Shown: positions 45,774 to 56,928 of the stretch, piece after piece
Position numbering within the stretch: the stretch's first letter is position 1
Layout of the letters: each line of letters begins with the position of its first letter
Source: Meconema thalassinum
Lineage: Eukaryota > Arthropoda > Insecta > Orthoptera > Tettigoniidae
Direction of reading: 5' to 3'
Length of the DNA stretch: 64,000 nt
Assembly: GCA_946902985.2 (NCBI GenBank)
Contig: OX336391.1
Span: forward strand, 146,261,074-146,325,073
The notes under the pieces: generated by a model
The model's input: the letters and a program-made list of their open reading frames with translations, nothing else
What the model was told of the DNA's origin: nothing
The model's database searches: none
Position numbers and translations under genes: made by a program

Positions 45774-47779
45774 TATACATATAAAAAGGAATGTCTGTGT
45801 GTTCGTCTTTTATGCGTTCATAAACCATTCATCCGATTGCGATCAAATTTCGGTGAGTTGTTGTAAACACATCCGGAAGGTTTATAGGCATAGCTAATCC
45901 ATTTCATAATAGATAGCGCGCGAGTAGCTAAAACAAATGCGTAATGGCGATGCGTTCATATACAATTCATCCGATTGCGATCAAATTTTGGTGAGTTGTT
46001 GTGCACAGTCCCGGAAAAGTTATAGGCGTAGTAAATCCAATTTACAATAGATCGTGCGCGAGTAGCTTCAACAAAATGGCGTGCGTTTGTTTCAAGAAAA
46101 TCCCACATGCGTTCATATGCCATTCATTCCTTTGCGATGAAACTTGGGTGAGATGTTCTGTACACTTCAGGTAAGGTTTCTGGCTTAGTAAATCCACTTA
46201 ACATTAGGTAGCGCACGAGTAGATTCAACAAATGATCGACGACAGGCGAAGCGTTTCAACAAATTCCTGTAAGCGTTCACATACCATTCGTCTGATATCG
46301 ATGAAACTTGGGAGAAAGGTTGTGTACACTACAGGCAAAGTTTCTGGCTTAGTAAACCCACTTAACAATAGGTAGCGCACGAGTAGATTCAACAAATGAG
46401 CGACGGGATATGCGATCAACAAAGTCCTGAATGAGTTCACATACCATACGTCCGGTAGCGATGGAACTTCGGTGAGTGGTTGTGTACACTTCAGGCAAGA
46501 TTTCTGGCTTAGTAAATCCACTTTACGATAGGCAGGGCACGAGTAAATTCAACAAATGAGCGCAAAGCGTTTCAGAAAAGTCCCGTATGCGTTCATATAC
46601 TATTCGTCTGATAGCGATGAAACTTGGGTGAGATGTTGTGTACACTTCAGGGAAGCTTTCTGGGTTAGTAAATCCACTTAATAATAGTTATCGCACAAGT
46701 AGATTAAACAAATGAGCGACGACGCGCGAAGTGTTTCAACATAGTCCCGTATGCGTTCATATACCATTCGTCCGATAGCGACTAAACTTAGGTGAGTTGT
46801 TGTGTACACATCAGGGAAGGTTTCTGGCTTAGTACATCCGCTTTACAATAGGTATCGCAGAAGTAGATTCAACAAATGATCGACGGCACGCGAATCGCTT
46901 AAACGAAGTCACGTAGCGTCCAAATACCATTCATCCGATTGCTAAGAATCTTTGGTTGGATTGTTGTGCGCACTCCAGGAAAGGTTTCTGACTTAGTAAA
47001 TCCTTTTTACAATAGGTAGCAAACGAGTAGATTCAAAAAATGAGTAACGGCGCGCGTATCATTTAAAAAAAATCGTATGTGTTCATATACCATTCATGCG
47101 ATTTCAATGAAATTTAGAGAAATGTTGTTTCCACTCCCGCAAATATTTCTGATTTAGTAAATACATTTTACAATTGGTAGCGCACGAGTACATTCAACTA
47201 ATGAGCGACAGCGCGTGAGTCGTTTCAATCAAGTCCCGTATGCGTTCATATACCATTCATCCGATTGTGATAAAACGTTGGTGAGTTGAGTACAGTCCTG
47301 CGAAGGTGTACGAATTAGTAAATCCATTTTTCAATGGGTGGCGCACAAGAAGATTCAACAAATGAGTAAAGGAGCGTGAATCGTTTAAACAAAATCGCGT
47401 ATGCGTTCATATGCCATTCATCCGATTGTGATGAAACGTTCATGAGTTGTTGTGTACACGGCAGGGAAGGTTTTCGAGTTATTAAATCCATTTTACAATT
47501 GTTAGCGTACGAGTATATTCAACAAATGGGTGACTCGTATCTTTTCAACAAAGTCCTGTATGCGTTCATATACCATTTATTTCATTGCGATGACACTTTC
47601 GTGAGTTGTTGAGCACGCTCCTATGACATTTTTGAGACAGTAAATCAATTTTACAATAGTTTAGAGGTGGTTAACAGAAAATAAATAAATATTGGGAATC
47701 CAAAAGCCCTTCAACAAACAAAGTTACAACACCAACACTTTCTTTGATTGGCATTGCAACGCATGCCGGGTACAGCTAG
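45774..47779 (+). mobile_element. non-autonomous Helitron G with ~160-bp monomers
   Basis: Starts immediately after the CTAG of Helitron F and ends CATGCCGGGTACAGCTAG before T. The interior is a degenerate tandem array marked by CGAGTAGATTCAACAAATG (45922 to 47500). The monomer (CATTCATCCGATTGCGATC, GTGAGTTGTTGTGTACAC) is the reverse complement of that in Helitron H, 20 kb away. No coding. A canonical 5' TC is missing (TATACATATAAAAAGG). Confidence 0.7.
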
Positions 47780-48239
47780 TTAATATTATATATTCTTATG
47801 CCCTGGTGACAAACAACAAAACTTAATGAAATAAATACATATTCTATCAATAGCCTTAAGTACCGTAAGCCTACATTTACCACAATGATAAAACTATCCA
47901 ACTTACTTCTCTCTTTGCCACTGTGCGACGATATTGGTTATCGTGTTGGCAGCTTGCACAAGCTGTTACACTCAGTTCAACAGTGCCCCTCCTCGCCACG
48001 AAGTTATCATCTAATTTGCATGAAATGGCAGAAATATAATTTTCTACTTTATAGCCTACTGTTACTATGGGCCTATATAAGGGAGGAGATGTGGGGACTC
48101 CCCCAGAAAAACGACAATAAATGTTAAGAAAGTGTTGCTTTGGTAAAAGCATAAAATAGCCTGATTGTAAATTTGGTTGTACCCTAATCTTAACTCATTG
48201 GCTAACATATAAACAATATTAAGATTGAAATTAGACTAC
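47780..48239. other. no feature recognised
   Basis: Two overlapping ~80-90-codon frames on opposite strands at 47877-48152, neither with known motifs. A CTATATAAGG box lies near 48073. Not enough to call a gene or promoter. Confidence 0.35.
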
Positions 48240-48370
48240 CTTGTGGTGTAGCATTCTTGGCTGCCGCCACGGAGATCTGAAATCGATTATCGAGTGTGCC
48301 AAGAAATATTAATTCTGGTCTGAGGGCTGGAACGGGGCACACTCAGGCTTGTGAGGCAAAGCCTAGAATT
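48240..48370 (+). repeat. SINE fragment
   Basis: TGCCAAGAAATATTAATTCTGG and CTGAGGGCTGGA resemble the SINE body at 52190-52270. Both flanks are diverged. Confidence 0.55.
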
Positions 48371-49094
48371 CCACAGGGGGCCTATGGTACTTTTGAGAGA
48401 AAAAATATCAAAAACTGTTCACCTTTCTGTTTAATAAATTCAAAAATATTTAGATATTTGCCCTTCATACTCCGTAGGCGTTAATAGAGTATTCATTGTA
48501 CGAAATGTATTTGTGTTTTGTGTTGTATTTTACAACTTTTTTGTATAGCCACTAATAATTATTGTAGGCTATATAAACTTGTAATTTTTCCAATTAACTG
48601 TTCTCTAAATGAATTACACAAAGTTATGTTTTAAGATATTGGTTGATATTTCCGGGTATTCTGCGGTGACAATCCACCGAGAATACTCAAAATGTTCCAG
48701 CATAGTCAGCCCCCCCCCCTCCCCACCGAAAAATATTGTACATTCTGCACTGAGTACTCTTTCATTTCATAGAGAATCTGCATCGTCCACCATCGCATGC
48801 ATTTTATCTCACTGGCAAGTTATTCTGCAGCCAAGTCGGATAAAACCACTCAGTGCCTTTTGAGCCATTTATTCTCACTAAGCAGCTATGAATATGCCGT
48901 GAACTGTTGATTTGTATTGCTTTTTACTTTCCCCTTATTGCCACTTAAGTACCACCGTAAAAGATCCATCCACCAACTAAACTTTTGTGAAGCTAAATAT
49001 CTAGGTTATATTTCGTTGAAAAGCTCTATCAAAGTTCCAACGTTCACCACTAGGAGTCAGTGATATCTAATAGCAAAAGAGTGAACTACTTGAA

Positions 49095-49196
49095 ATTGAA
49101 CGAAACTTGTAGCTGACACCATGGGTGTCCGCTTGAAGCAGCTCGGCCTCAGACACTCCCGGCACTAAAAGCCATACGCTAAATTAAATAAAAAGA
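49095..49196 (+). repeat. SINE 3' fragment
   Basis: GGTGTCCGCTTGAAGCAGCT, CACTCCCGGCACTAAAAG and GCCATACGCT then AAATTAAATAAA: same 3' end as the SINE at 19786-20032, opposite strand. Confidence 0.65.
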
Positions 49197-50165
49197 AACA
49201 CCGTAAAACTGTATCCCTTAATTGGCATCTTCTTTCACGGAAACTGCCACTTATATTCATTTCAAAATATAAAATACTTTCTTCCATTTATACTGTGCAA
49301 AACAACAATAAAATATTACTATTAGAAATATTAATGTATTGATTGACCTCAACGGATACGCGCGTTAACGTGCAAGGCCACCGTCAGTTCCCTTGAAATG
49401 TTCCTCCTCACCTTGTCTCCGATCCCGTAAAATGGGGAATAATAAGTAGAGATAATTATTATTATTCTTTCGTTTCACCCTCTCTGGGGTCGTTCAATCA
49501 ATCACATCTCCGTGTGCTGTTCTTTCCTTTGTGCCCGGTATATCTTCATTCTTTCTGATCTTTTCCTCTCTTCTTCAGAGAGTATGGGTTGGGATTGAAT
49601 GTAGATTTGTCTTGGAACCTTATATTTTCGTTTTTAGGAATTAGTTTTGCTTGTCAATTGAGCAGTGAATATTCTGTTATTTTTTTTTAAATTCTACAAG
49701 GCCGTTTTCAGTTTCTTGAAACCATCTGGGTTTTGTTTTACGGGTACGGAAGAAATCAAAGATTTGTTTGGTTAATCTATTAGAGTTCATTCTCAGAAGA
49801 TCACCGTAAAGATTTTTCCTCCCTTTGTCATAGTACCTGGAAGTTATTATTATTGTTATTATAAGGCGATCTACTCTCCAAATTCAACACAGCGAAACCG
49901 ACGCTGTATTGGGTAGTCTGTGGCTTTTGTCTTGGTATCATCAAATGTGATACGAGAGATCTATTACGAGATCGCCGGGAATCAAACTACCACTGATCCA
50001 CCGAGCCATAGCAATATGCACTGTTTACACTGGGTGCAACTCTTGACAGAACGCTGTCATCTATGAAAGACTGCTGCCAAGCTCAAGACACGGAACCTTT
50101 GTGGTACCAACACTCTTTTCTATCGCTGAATACTGTTCCCCTTTTTGATAAATAGTTTGTTGTTG

Positions 50166-51500
50166 TTAAGGACTTAGTGACATGTTGTTGTTTGAGTCTT
50201 CAGTCTTTTGACTGGTTTGATGCAGCCCTCCATGCCTCCCTGTCCTGAGCTAATCGTTTCATCTCTACATAGCTGCCACACCCTACATCCGAGGCAATCT
50301 GTTTAACATATTCTAACCTCGGTCTATCCCTACAGTTCTTGTCCTCGACCCTTCCTTCCATAACTAAGCTTGCTATTCCTGGGTGTCTTAGTATGTGTCC
50401 TACCAACCTATCTCTTCTCTTCATTAGCAGTCGCCAGAAACATCTCTCCTCTCCCACTCGTCTTAATACCTCTTTGTTTGTAACCCTATCTACCCATCTG
50501 ATCTTCATCATTCTCCTGTAACATCACATTTCAAATGCTTCAATTCTCCTCTTTTCTGCTGCACCAATAGTCCAAGTTTCACTTCCATAGAGCGCCACGC
50601 TCCAGACAAAGGCTTTCAAAAATGACTTCCTAATACCTAAATCTATATTCGATGTCAGCAAATTCCTTTTTTGTAGAAATGCTTTTCTTGCCTGAGCCAA
50701 CCTACTTTTTATATCCTCTTTGCTTCGTCCATCACTGGTTATTCTGCTTCCTAAGTAACAGCAGTCTCCTACTTCCTTCACCTTTTCACCTGCCAATTTG
50801 ATCTCCATACAGGTTTCTGATTTATTTCGGCTGCATTCCAGTATTTTTGTTTTACATTTATTAATTTTCATCATGAATTCTTTCCGTAAGACGGAGTCCA
50901 TACCATTCAAAAACTCATTCAAATCCTCTGGCGTGTCGGCCAAGATGACGATGTCATCAGCAAATCTCAGAGTTGAAATTATTTCTCCTTGAATCTTCAC
51001 TCCCACTTTAAATTTTTCTCTAATTTCCTTCATTGCTTGTTCAATGTAAAGATTGAAAAGTATGGGTGATAAGTTGCAGCCTTGCCTTACGCCTTTCTGA
51101 ATACCAGCTTCTCTCTCATGTCCTTCAACTCGAATGACTGCTGTCTGGTTTCTGTATAGATTGTATATCACCCTCCTATCCCTGTACTTTATTCCAATCG
51201 ATTTCAAAATGTCAAACAATTTAGTCCAATCAACGTTATCAAAAGCCTTTTCTAAGTCTACAAAAGCCATGAACGTTCTCTTATCTTTCCTTATTCTACC
51301 TTCCAAAATCAGCCTAAGACTTAGTACAGCTTCCCTTGTTCCTACATTTCTCCTGAAACCAAACTGGTCTTCACCCAACTCCGTTTCTATCTGGCTCTCA
51401 ATCCTCTTGTAAATTATTCGAGACAGGATCTTTGAAGCATGAGTAATCAAGCTGATTGTACGGTAATCTTCACATCTGTCAGTTCCCACTTTCTTTCACC
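50166..51500 (-). pseudogene. RTE-like LINE fragment (LINE3), RT plus C-terminus, one stop codon
   Basis: 5'-truncated at about 51500. From 51489 on the minus strand: CEDYRTISLITHASKIL, DQFGFRRNVGTREAV, AFVDLEKAFDNVDW, QKGVRQGCNLSPILFNLY, LRFADDIVILADTPED, DCCYLGSRITSDGRSKEDI, FVWSVALYGSETWTIG. The only visible break is TGA at 50524-50526 where the family has W (EAFEM-stop-CYRR). The same frame then runs to 50200 (VGEERCFWRLL, LVGHILRHPG, DRPRLEYVKQI, WRAASNQ). 3' tail AAACAACAACA. It is the best-preserved LINE in the window. It inserted after the segmental duplication, since copy 2 has no LINE at about 57925. Confidence 0.9.
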
Positions 51501-52151
51501 TCGACAAGTTTCTGGAAATCCAGACCTGGAAAGTTTGAGCCAAATATCATTATTATTATTATCGCTGTGGCTCAGTTTATTGCGGACTTTGAGAGATGTG
51601 AGCTCGATCCGTTCTGCGTGGTTTCCCCCATTTTCAACTCAAGCAAATGCTAGGACGGTACCTTTTAATAAGTCACGGTCGCTTCCTTCCATTGTCTTGC
51701 CTAGTTTCATTCTCCTTCAGTCATTTCGTCTCTTATAAACTCCTCTCATGAGGTTGGCCGTAAAATCACCCTCCACAAGGAAGAGAACAAATCATATCAT
51801 CCAATCCCCAAGTCTGTTGAAACGGGAAAAATAAGAGGTTGACATACATATATTTATTATTATTATCATTGTTTCACAACGTAGACAACTATGCAGGGCA
51901 ATTTAAGAGATTCAAGGTTTGAACTCTGGCACTGACAGCGGCCATCATCAGTGTGGTATTTGCTGGATTCTTCCCACTCTCCGTCTAGGCAAATGTCGGA
52001 ATAATAATATACTTCAGGTCCCGGGGCATCTGATCATTTCTAGACCACAATGAAAAGTCAGGCAAACTACTACAGACACCACAGAAACACAGGTTATCAG
52101 ACAAATTACATGATCAAGATTTACCAATAACAACTGCCAAACGTATTGTTT

Positions 52152-52470
52152 GGCGGCTCGTGGCGCAGTGGCTAGCATCCCAGAGGTCCGTGTTCGATTA
52201 CCAGCTCTGCCAAGAAATTTATTTCTGGCCTGAGGACTGGAGTGGGGACCACTTAGCCACGTGAGGCAATGTAGAGAAGAGGCGGGTACGATTACCACCT
52301 CAGCCATCCCGGAAGTGGTTTTCCGTGGTTTCCCACTTCTACTCCAGGAGAATGCCGGGAAGGTTCCTAACTTAAGGCCTCGGCCGCCTCCCTCCTAATT
52401 CTCAAATTAATTGAACTCATTAATACAGCCATCACACTACCACAGGTTATCAGACAAAATTACACACACA
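52152..52470 (+). repeat. tRNA-derived SINE, in duplication copy 1
   Basis: Head GGCTCGTGGCGCAGTGGC (A box) and TGTTCGATTACC (B box). Body GAGGCGGGTACGATTACC, GAATGCCGGGAAGGTTCC. Tail AATACAGCCATCACACTACC, GGTTATCAGACAAAATTAC. Copy 2 has the same SINE at 58614, so it was present before the duplication. Confidence 0.8.
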
Positions 52471-53035
52471 CACCAAAGTATTCAGCGATGAATGTCCGCG
52501 ATGTCCAATCCCTTTAAATGGACAATAACAACAAGGAAGTACCGTAATGGTTGGAAATAAGGAAAATATATTAACGTATAATACAGGGGCTGATAACCAC
52601 ACTGTTCCGCTCCTTAGAACAACATTCAAGCTACTACAACTAACATTCTCCTTGATAACGACAAGAGTTATAACTATACCTATGTTTTTAGGTTTAAGTG
52701 GGCTGTTTATATGCCTGGGGTTGGAAATGGGAAATCTCGAAAAAAAATCAGGATGTCCAAGGTGGGATTCATACCCAAATTCTCTCGAAATAGCGCTTCA
52801 CCGTGGTCGAGTTAACTTTCCTCTATGTCATATTTAATTTTTTGTGTGTATTTTGCCTTGGGATGGTCATATTTGTGATTTTCATTTGTTTCTAATAGTT
52901 CAGGCAGCACTCCCTAGATTGTGGTTCCACAGAGGAACCTCAAGTGTCCCAATTTATCGCCACCATTTTCCTTAAAACAAAATGGCAGAAATCCCAATAT
53001 CAAAACTCAAATGAAATTACGAATAAGCATCTGAA

Positions 53036-53439
53036 CTAAATTTTGCAAACACATACTTCGATGTGGGAAGTAATCAGGGGCAAATACTGGTCATGAAAGT
53101 CAGGCTTGCTCTTCCATTCATAAATGTTGAGGGGGTGAGATATGCATAGTTCTGAATGAATAAAATGCATAAAACCATTAATCGCTAAATCACATGAACA
53201 TTTTAACTATCGGTTACACGAACATGCATTCAAACTTGTTACGGTACGTCGCACCTTGTATTCAAGAAGGGCCAAAAAATAACACATTTTCAAAATCAAT
53301 CCCATTTAATAATTATTAACAAATCGTGACAAACCAGTGATTACATAATTTGAACAAGTAAACGTCAAAGTACATACACAGAAAAAATGCAACTATTTGT
53401 CAGATCTACCTACTTGAAAACAAACTCTACTCTGCGACT
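53036..53439. other. no feature recognised
   Basis: AT-rich unique-looking DNA between the duplication and the hAT relic. Confidence 0.4.
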
Positions 53440-54900
53440 CTTCTTTTTTACTGTAATCTAATTTTTGCAAGCAATCATATCTCAATCGACAACATAGCTA
53501 ATGATGATAGCCTTTCCTGACCTTGAGTCGATCTGCAATATGTATTAATGCCTCTCAGTGTTGGAAAAGAACGTTCTGCAGAGGTATTGTTGCTGCTAAT
53601 TTGATGAGCTTGAAAATCTCTGAGATACCCATGTAGAATGTATTAGTATGCACAAACATCATTAACTCTGAGAAACCTTTCTCTTTAAACTCACTCTTAA
53701 TTCAGTTTTTAAAGCTAACAATGTCGAAAATTGACCTATAGGTCTTTTCTAGGGTAGTAACATCACTGTCTGGAAACGTATTTCTGTGCTTCTCAAACAA
53801 ATCACAATCCAGCTGCGAGAAGAACACAAATTTCTTATTTGGACAAGTACACTGTCAATAATTTAATTGAATAGACGTTTGTATTTTGATTTTCCTGATT
53901 CACGCCTGTTAGAGCATGGCTGTCCTCCTTAAACATCGATTCCAGTATCAACATGCCCATACAAACTATCGAAATCTTCATCTCTCATCGACTGGATATT
54001 TAGAAAGAGATCCTCAACCTTCTTGCCACAGTACCGTACTGTATATCCAGACTTTTTGTTTGTAAAATATTGAACACAGTATCGAAGAATAAACAAATCA
54101 TGGAGAACACTGCCAGCAGTAATTTAGTGTTGAACTGAAGTTAGAAGAACAAACATTCTTCTGCTTTTTATGTACGGTAGTGTTTTCATCCTATCGTCTG
54201 AAGTATCCTGTAGCCTACATGTTGAAAGAATTTAACCAACATATCATAACACTGTATCTAATCACAGTATTAATAAGACGTGAAGCAAAATTCCATCTCA
54301 TTGGTGCTACTGTCGGCAACTTCTTCTGAACAAAATCTCGAAGAGCAGCTGCTCTCTTTGTAGACATAAACAAATGCAGCAAGTCCTGACATTGTTTGGA
54401 AGAAAGTTGTACGTTCTTTGATTTTTGAAGCAGACTGCTGTAGTGTTAAATTCAAAAGGTGGCTATAACAATGCACAAATGTCGCACATGGATACTGGTC
54501 TTGAACTAGTTTATTGAGCACATTCACATGATCGGCTAACACAGCAGCACCGTCGTGTGCTTGAGTCACAATTTTTTCCTCACAACTGAACTGTTTTAAA
54601 ATAGCACGAACATGATTTATGAGGGCTCCAGCAGTGCGACTTTACTAACGTCTGCAAAACCAAGAAATTTTCATCTACAAAACGGAGTAAAGCACAGAGT
54701 TGTGACTTATTAATAACATCACACGTTTCGTTCAAGATCCTCCTTTTTTTCTCACAATTACTTAACTTATTTTAGTTATTAAATCATTTTGGATTGCAGA
54801 CCAGGCCCTTCTAAACTGGTGGAGTCTTTTAGATGAGCTGCCAGAAGATGATCATATTCACTTATAATTTGTAGAATTGAATAGTCCTCCGAAAAAATGG
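53440..54900 (-). pseudogene. hAT transposase relic (ZMYM1-like / DUF4371 group)
   Basis: On the minus strand, in order: EYDHLLAAHLKDSTS (about 54865), QLCALLRFVDENFLVLQ (about 54680), TQAHDGAAVLADHVNVL and ATFVHCYSHLLNLTLQQSAS (54569-54400; the D of the DDE core and the HC-H-LNL block), and at the 3' end the dimerisation domain SSNNTSAERSFSTLRGIN with GQERLSSLAMLSIEI (about 53600-53480). The order and spacing match animal hAT-type proteins of the ZMYM1-like group. Stops and frameshifts throughout. No terminal repeats were identified. Confidence 0.8.
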
Positions 54901-55668
54901 AATTGATAACAAGCTGTCAATAATGTACGGTTCGGAACCCATTGCAGTACGTCAAATCTTTCATAAAAGATGAAGAGTAACTTACAGTAAACTTGTCACT
55001 GTAGTTCTCAGACCAGAACTTCCAACTGCACGTTACAAACGTGACAGCCCTGGTGAGAAGAGACCTGCGCGCGCATACATTTCTCGCTGTGTCGACAGCT
55101 CCGCTGAAGCTCTGAAGACACGAGCAAGCCTCGTTGTGATCTCCAAGATATATGCAACATGCGATTTGTATAACGCACATCTATTACAGATACGGGGCGT
55201 ATAGTAATTATTGAACTGGCCTGATTTAGAAGAATATTGCGCTTGCGCAGCAAGCGTAGCATGCTCGGAGAAATCGCCCCTGGTGAGTTTGTTATTAGGG
55301 AACACAGCGATGACACAATGCATTCCTCACATAAGTCAAGCAGCATTGCGCGTCATAGAAGCTCATGTCACCACGTACAGTTAAACGATGACAGAGGCTA
55401 CTTGAGCTGAGTCATATTCTACTCGCGCAACTGTACCTGTCAACGAAGCAGGCTGACGTGTAACACAAGTAAACAAAGAATAATTCCCATCTCGACCGCC
55501 GGAAATCATTTCGTGAAAGGCTAATATGATGCAAGCGGTAGCCGTGCTGCCAACGTAACTTCTGTAGCTAGCTCTCGCAGACGCATGTAGGCGCTGCGGA
55601 GATCATTCCCAGACTCACTGTAGATACCGTACCGGACCGGTAAATTGATCATCAAACTAGGAAAGTTG
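54901..55668. other. unassigned; possible hAT 5' flank
   Basis: Several overlapping minus-strand frames at 54917-55346 contradict one another and have no known motif. Slightly GC-richer (CGCGCGCATAC, GACGGAGC-like). Confidence 0.35.
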
Positions 55669-55669
55669 A

Positions 55670-55920
55670 CGTACCTAGCGTAGTGGCTAGCTTTTTGGAT
55701 GACCGCAAAGGCCCGGCTTCGATTCCTGGCTCAGCCACAAGCCATTTATTTCTGGGCTGATGGATCGTGAGGCAGAACTCTGCGATTCTGGAAGTGGTTC
55801 CCCACTCCTCCTCAATGCGAATGCTGGGATAGTACCCAACCGAAAGCCATGGCCACTTCCTACCCTAATCCTACCTCAATTACAAATGCACACTAGTTTA
55901 GGCTTCACAGAGTTGGGAAA
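55670..55920 (+). repeat. tRNA-derived SINE, diverged
   Basis: Head ACCTAGCGTAGTGGCTAGC (A box) and GGCTTCGATTCCTGGC (B box), then GAATGCTGGGATAGTACC, CCATGGCCACTTCC. Related in layout to 52152 and 58614 but more diverged. Confidence 0.65.
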
Positions 55921-56064
55921 AATCCTGGTCCTCCGAATATGTATTTTCTGTATTATACAAAATATCGCTACTCACAAAAGTATTTTAGGTACAAAATAAC
56001 GATACAATTACACATTTACGGAAAATAGAAAATACTATTTTAAAAATCATTTCAAAATACAAAA

Positions 56065-56928
56065 CAGGGGCGTATATAGAGTTTTATTTCGGGGGGTGTC
56101 AAACCGAGGGTTAGGGGGCATGGTATAGGCCCCAAAGAATAGGGAGTCCGGGGTTCTTCACGGGAAACCTTTGTATAATTTGGTGCAAAATGATGAATTT
56201 TAAGGCTCTCTGGCATCACTTTTCCTACCAATTTGTTGTGATTTATGTTTGGTTAATGTCAAACACAGCTAAGACCATTTTATGATACTTTTTATTAATA
56301 CAATCATCTTGCTCACTTGATAGTGTTTACATGGCAAGAATTAACATTACTGTTTTGATTTACAACTTACACTATAATATAAAGTCAAGATTTCTTGAAG
56401 CATTGCCAAATCGGTTTATAACTTCATCGTCAGTAAAATGTATGTCCCTGTGAATAGATAACCTTACTAGACCGTTAAGTCTGTTTTCAGAAGTAGAATT
56501 CTTAAGTATGTTTTCAACCAACTCAAACTCCGTTCGGCAGTAGCCTACCGGTAGCTACAGAAAGACGGAAATTTGCCAAAAGTTTGATAAGGGTATAAAA
56601 GTTAGGGAAAATAACTTTTGTCACACGCTTCAGGGGCACTTGTTGATGTTCTTGGTACGTTCATAAGAGCGAAGGCACTGGAGAGTAATTAGAGGTTATG
56701 TTGTTACACATAAGATCGGAGCAAACGGATTGTCACACTGTTTACATCGCTCTACCGTCGCATTGCGTTGCAACGTTGCCATACGTCGCTTAGTAACAAT
56801 AGTACATGACAAGTACGAGTAGCCTATATTCGTTTTAGGTTTTAATTCATAAACAAACAATATATGTGACAAAAATTTCGGGGGGTGGGGGGGCGGGCCC
56901 CCCGCCCCCTCCCTTATATACGCCCCTG
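56065..56928 (-). mobile_element. hAT element (864 bp), internally deleted, 8-bp TSD
   Basis: Terminal inverted repeats CAGGGGCGTATATA / TATATACGCCCCTG, flanked by ATACAAAA (56057-56064) and ATACAAAG (56929-56936). CAGNGGCG-type ends with 8-bp duplications are the hAT signature. Copy 1 of the segmental duplication provides the uninterrupted site. Confidence 0.88.
56372..56560 (-). pseudogene. hAT transposase C-terminal dimerisation fragment
   Basis: On the minus strand the end of the transposase remains: FELVENILKNSTSENRLNGL-like residues across a frameshift, then RLSIHRDIHFTDDEVINRFG and LDFIL before a stop. This is the LLSIHRDI...E.V...F block that ends hAT proteins of the ZMYM1-like group. 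It lies within the 864-bp element, so that element derives from an autonomous parent by internal deletion. Confidence 0.75.

Larger units (their letters stand above)
49235..53035 (+). repeat. segmental duplication, copy 1
   Basis: Collinear with 56020-59245: GATACGCGCGTTAACGTG, CTCCGATCCCGTAAAATGG, AGGCGATCTACTCTCC, GAAATCCAGACCTGGAAAG, GCACTGACAGCGGCCAT and the SINE. Divergence is moderate, with small indels. A LINE (50166-51500) is present only here. Between 52750 and 52990 copy 1 has extra sequence. Confidence 0.85.

Noticed and set aside
49870..50030. Additional tRNA-derived SINE on the minus strand (GGTGGATCAGTGGTAG, TTTGATTCCCGG)
   Set aside because: A-box and weak B-box resemblance only; no tail or target duplication, and its second copy at 57590 is explained by the segmental duplication.
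54917..55346. Minus-strand frames upstream of the hAT relic as its N-terminus
   Set aside because: Three overlapping frames compete and none shows a BED or TTF zinc finger expected at that place.
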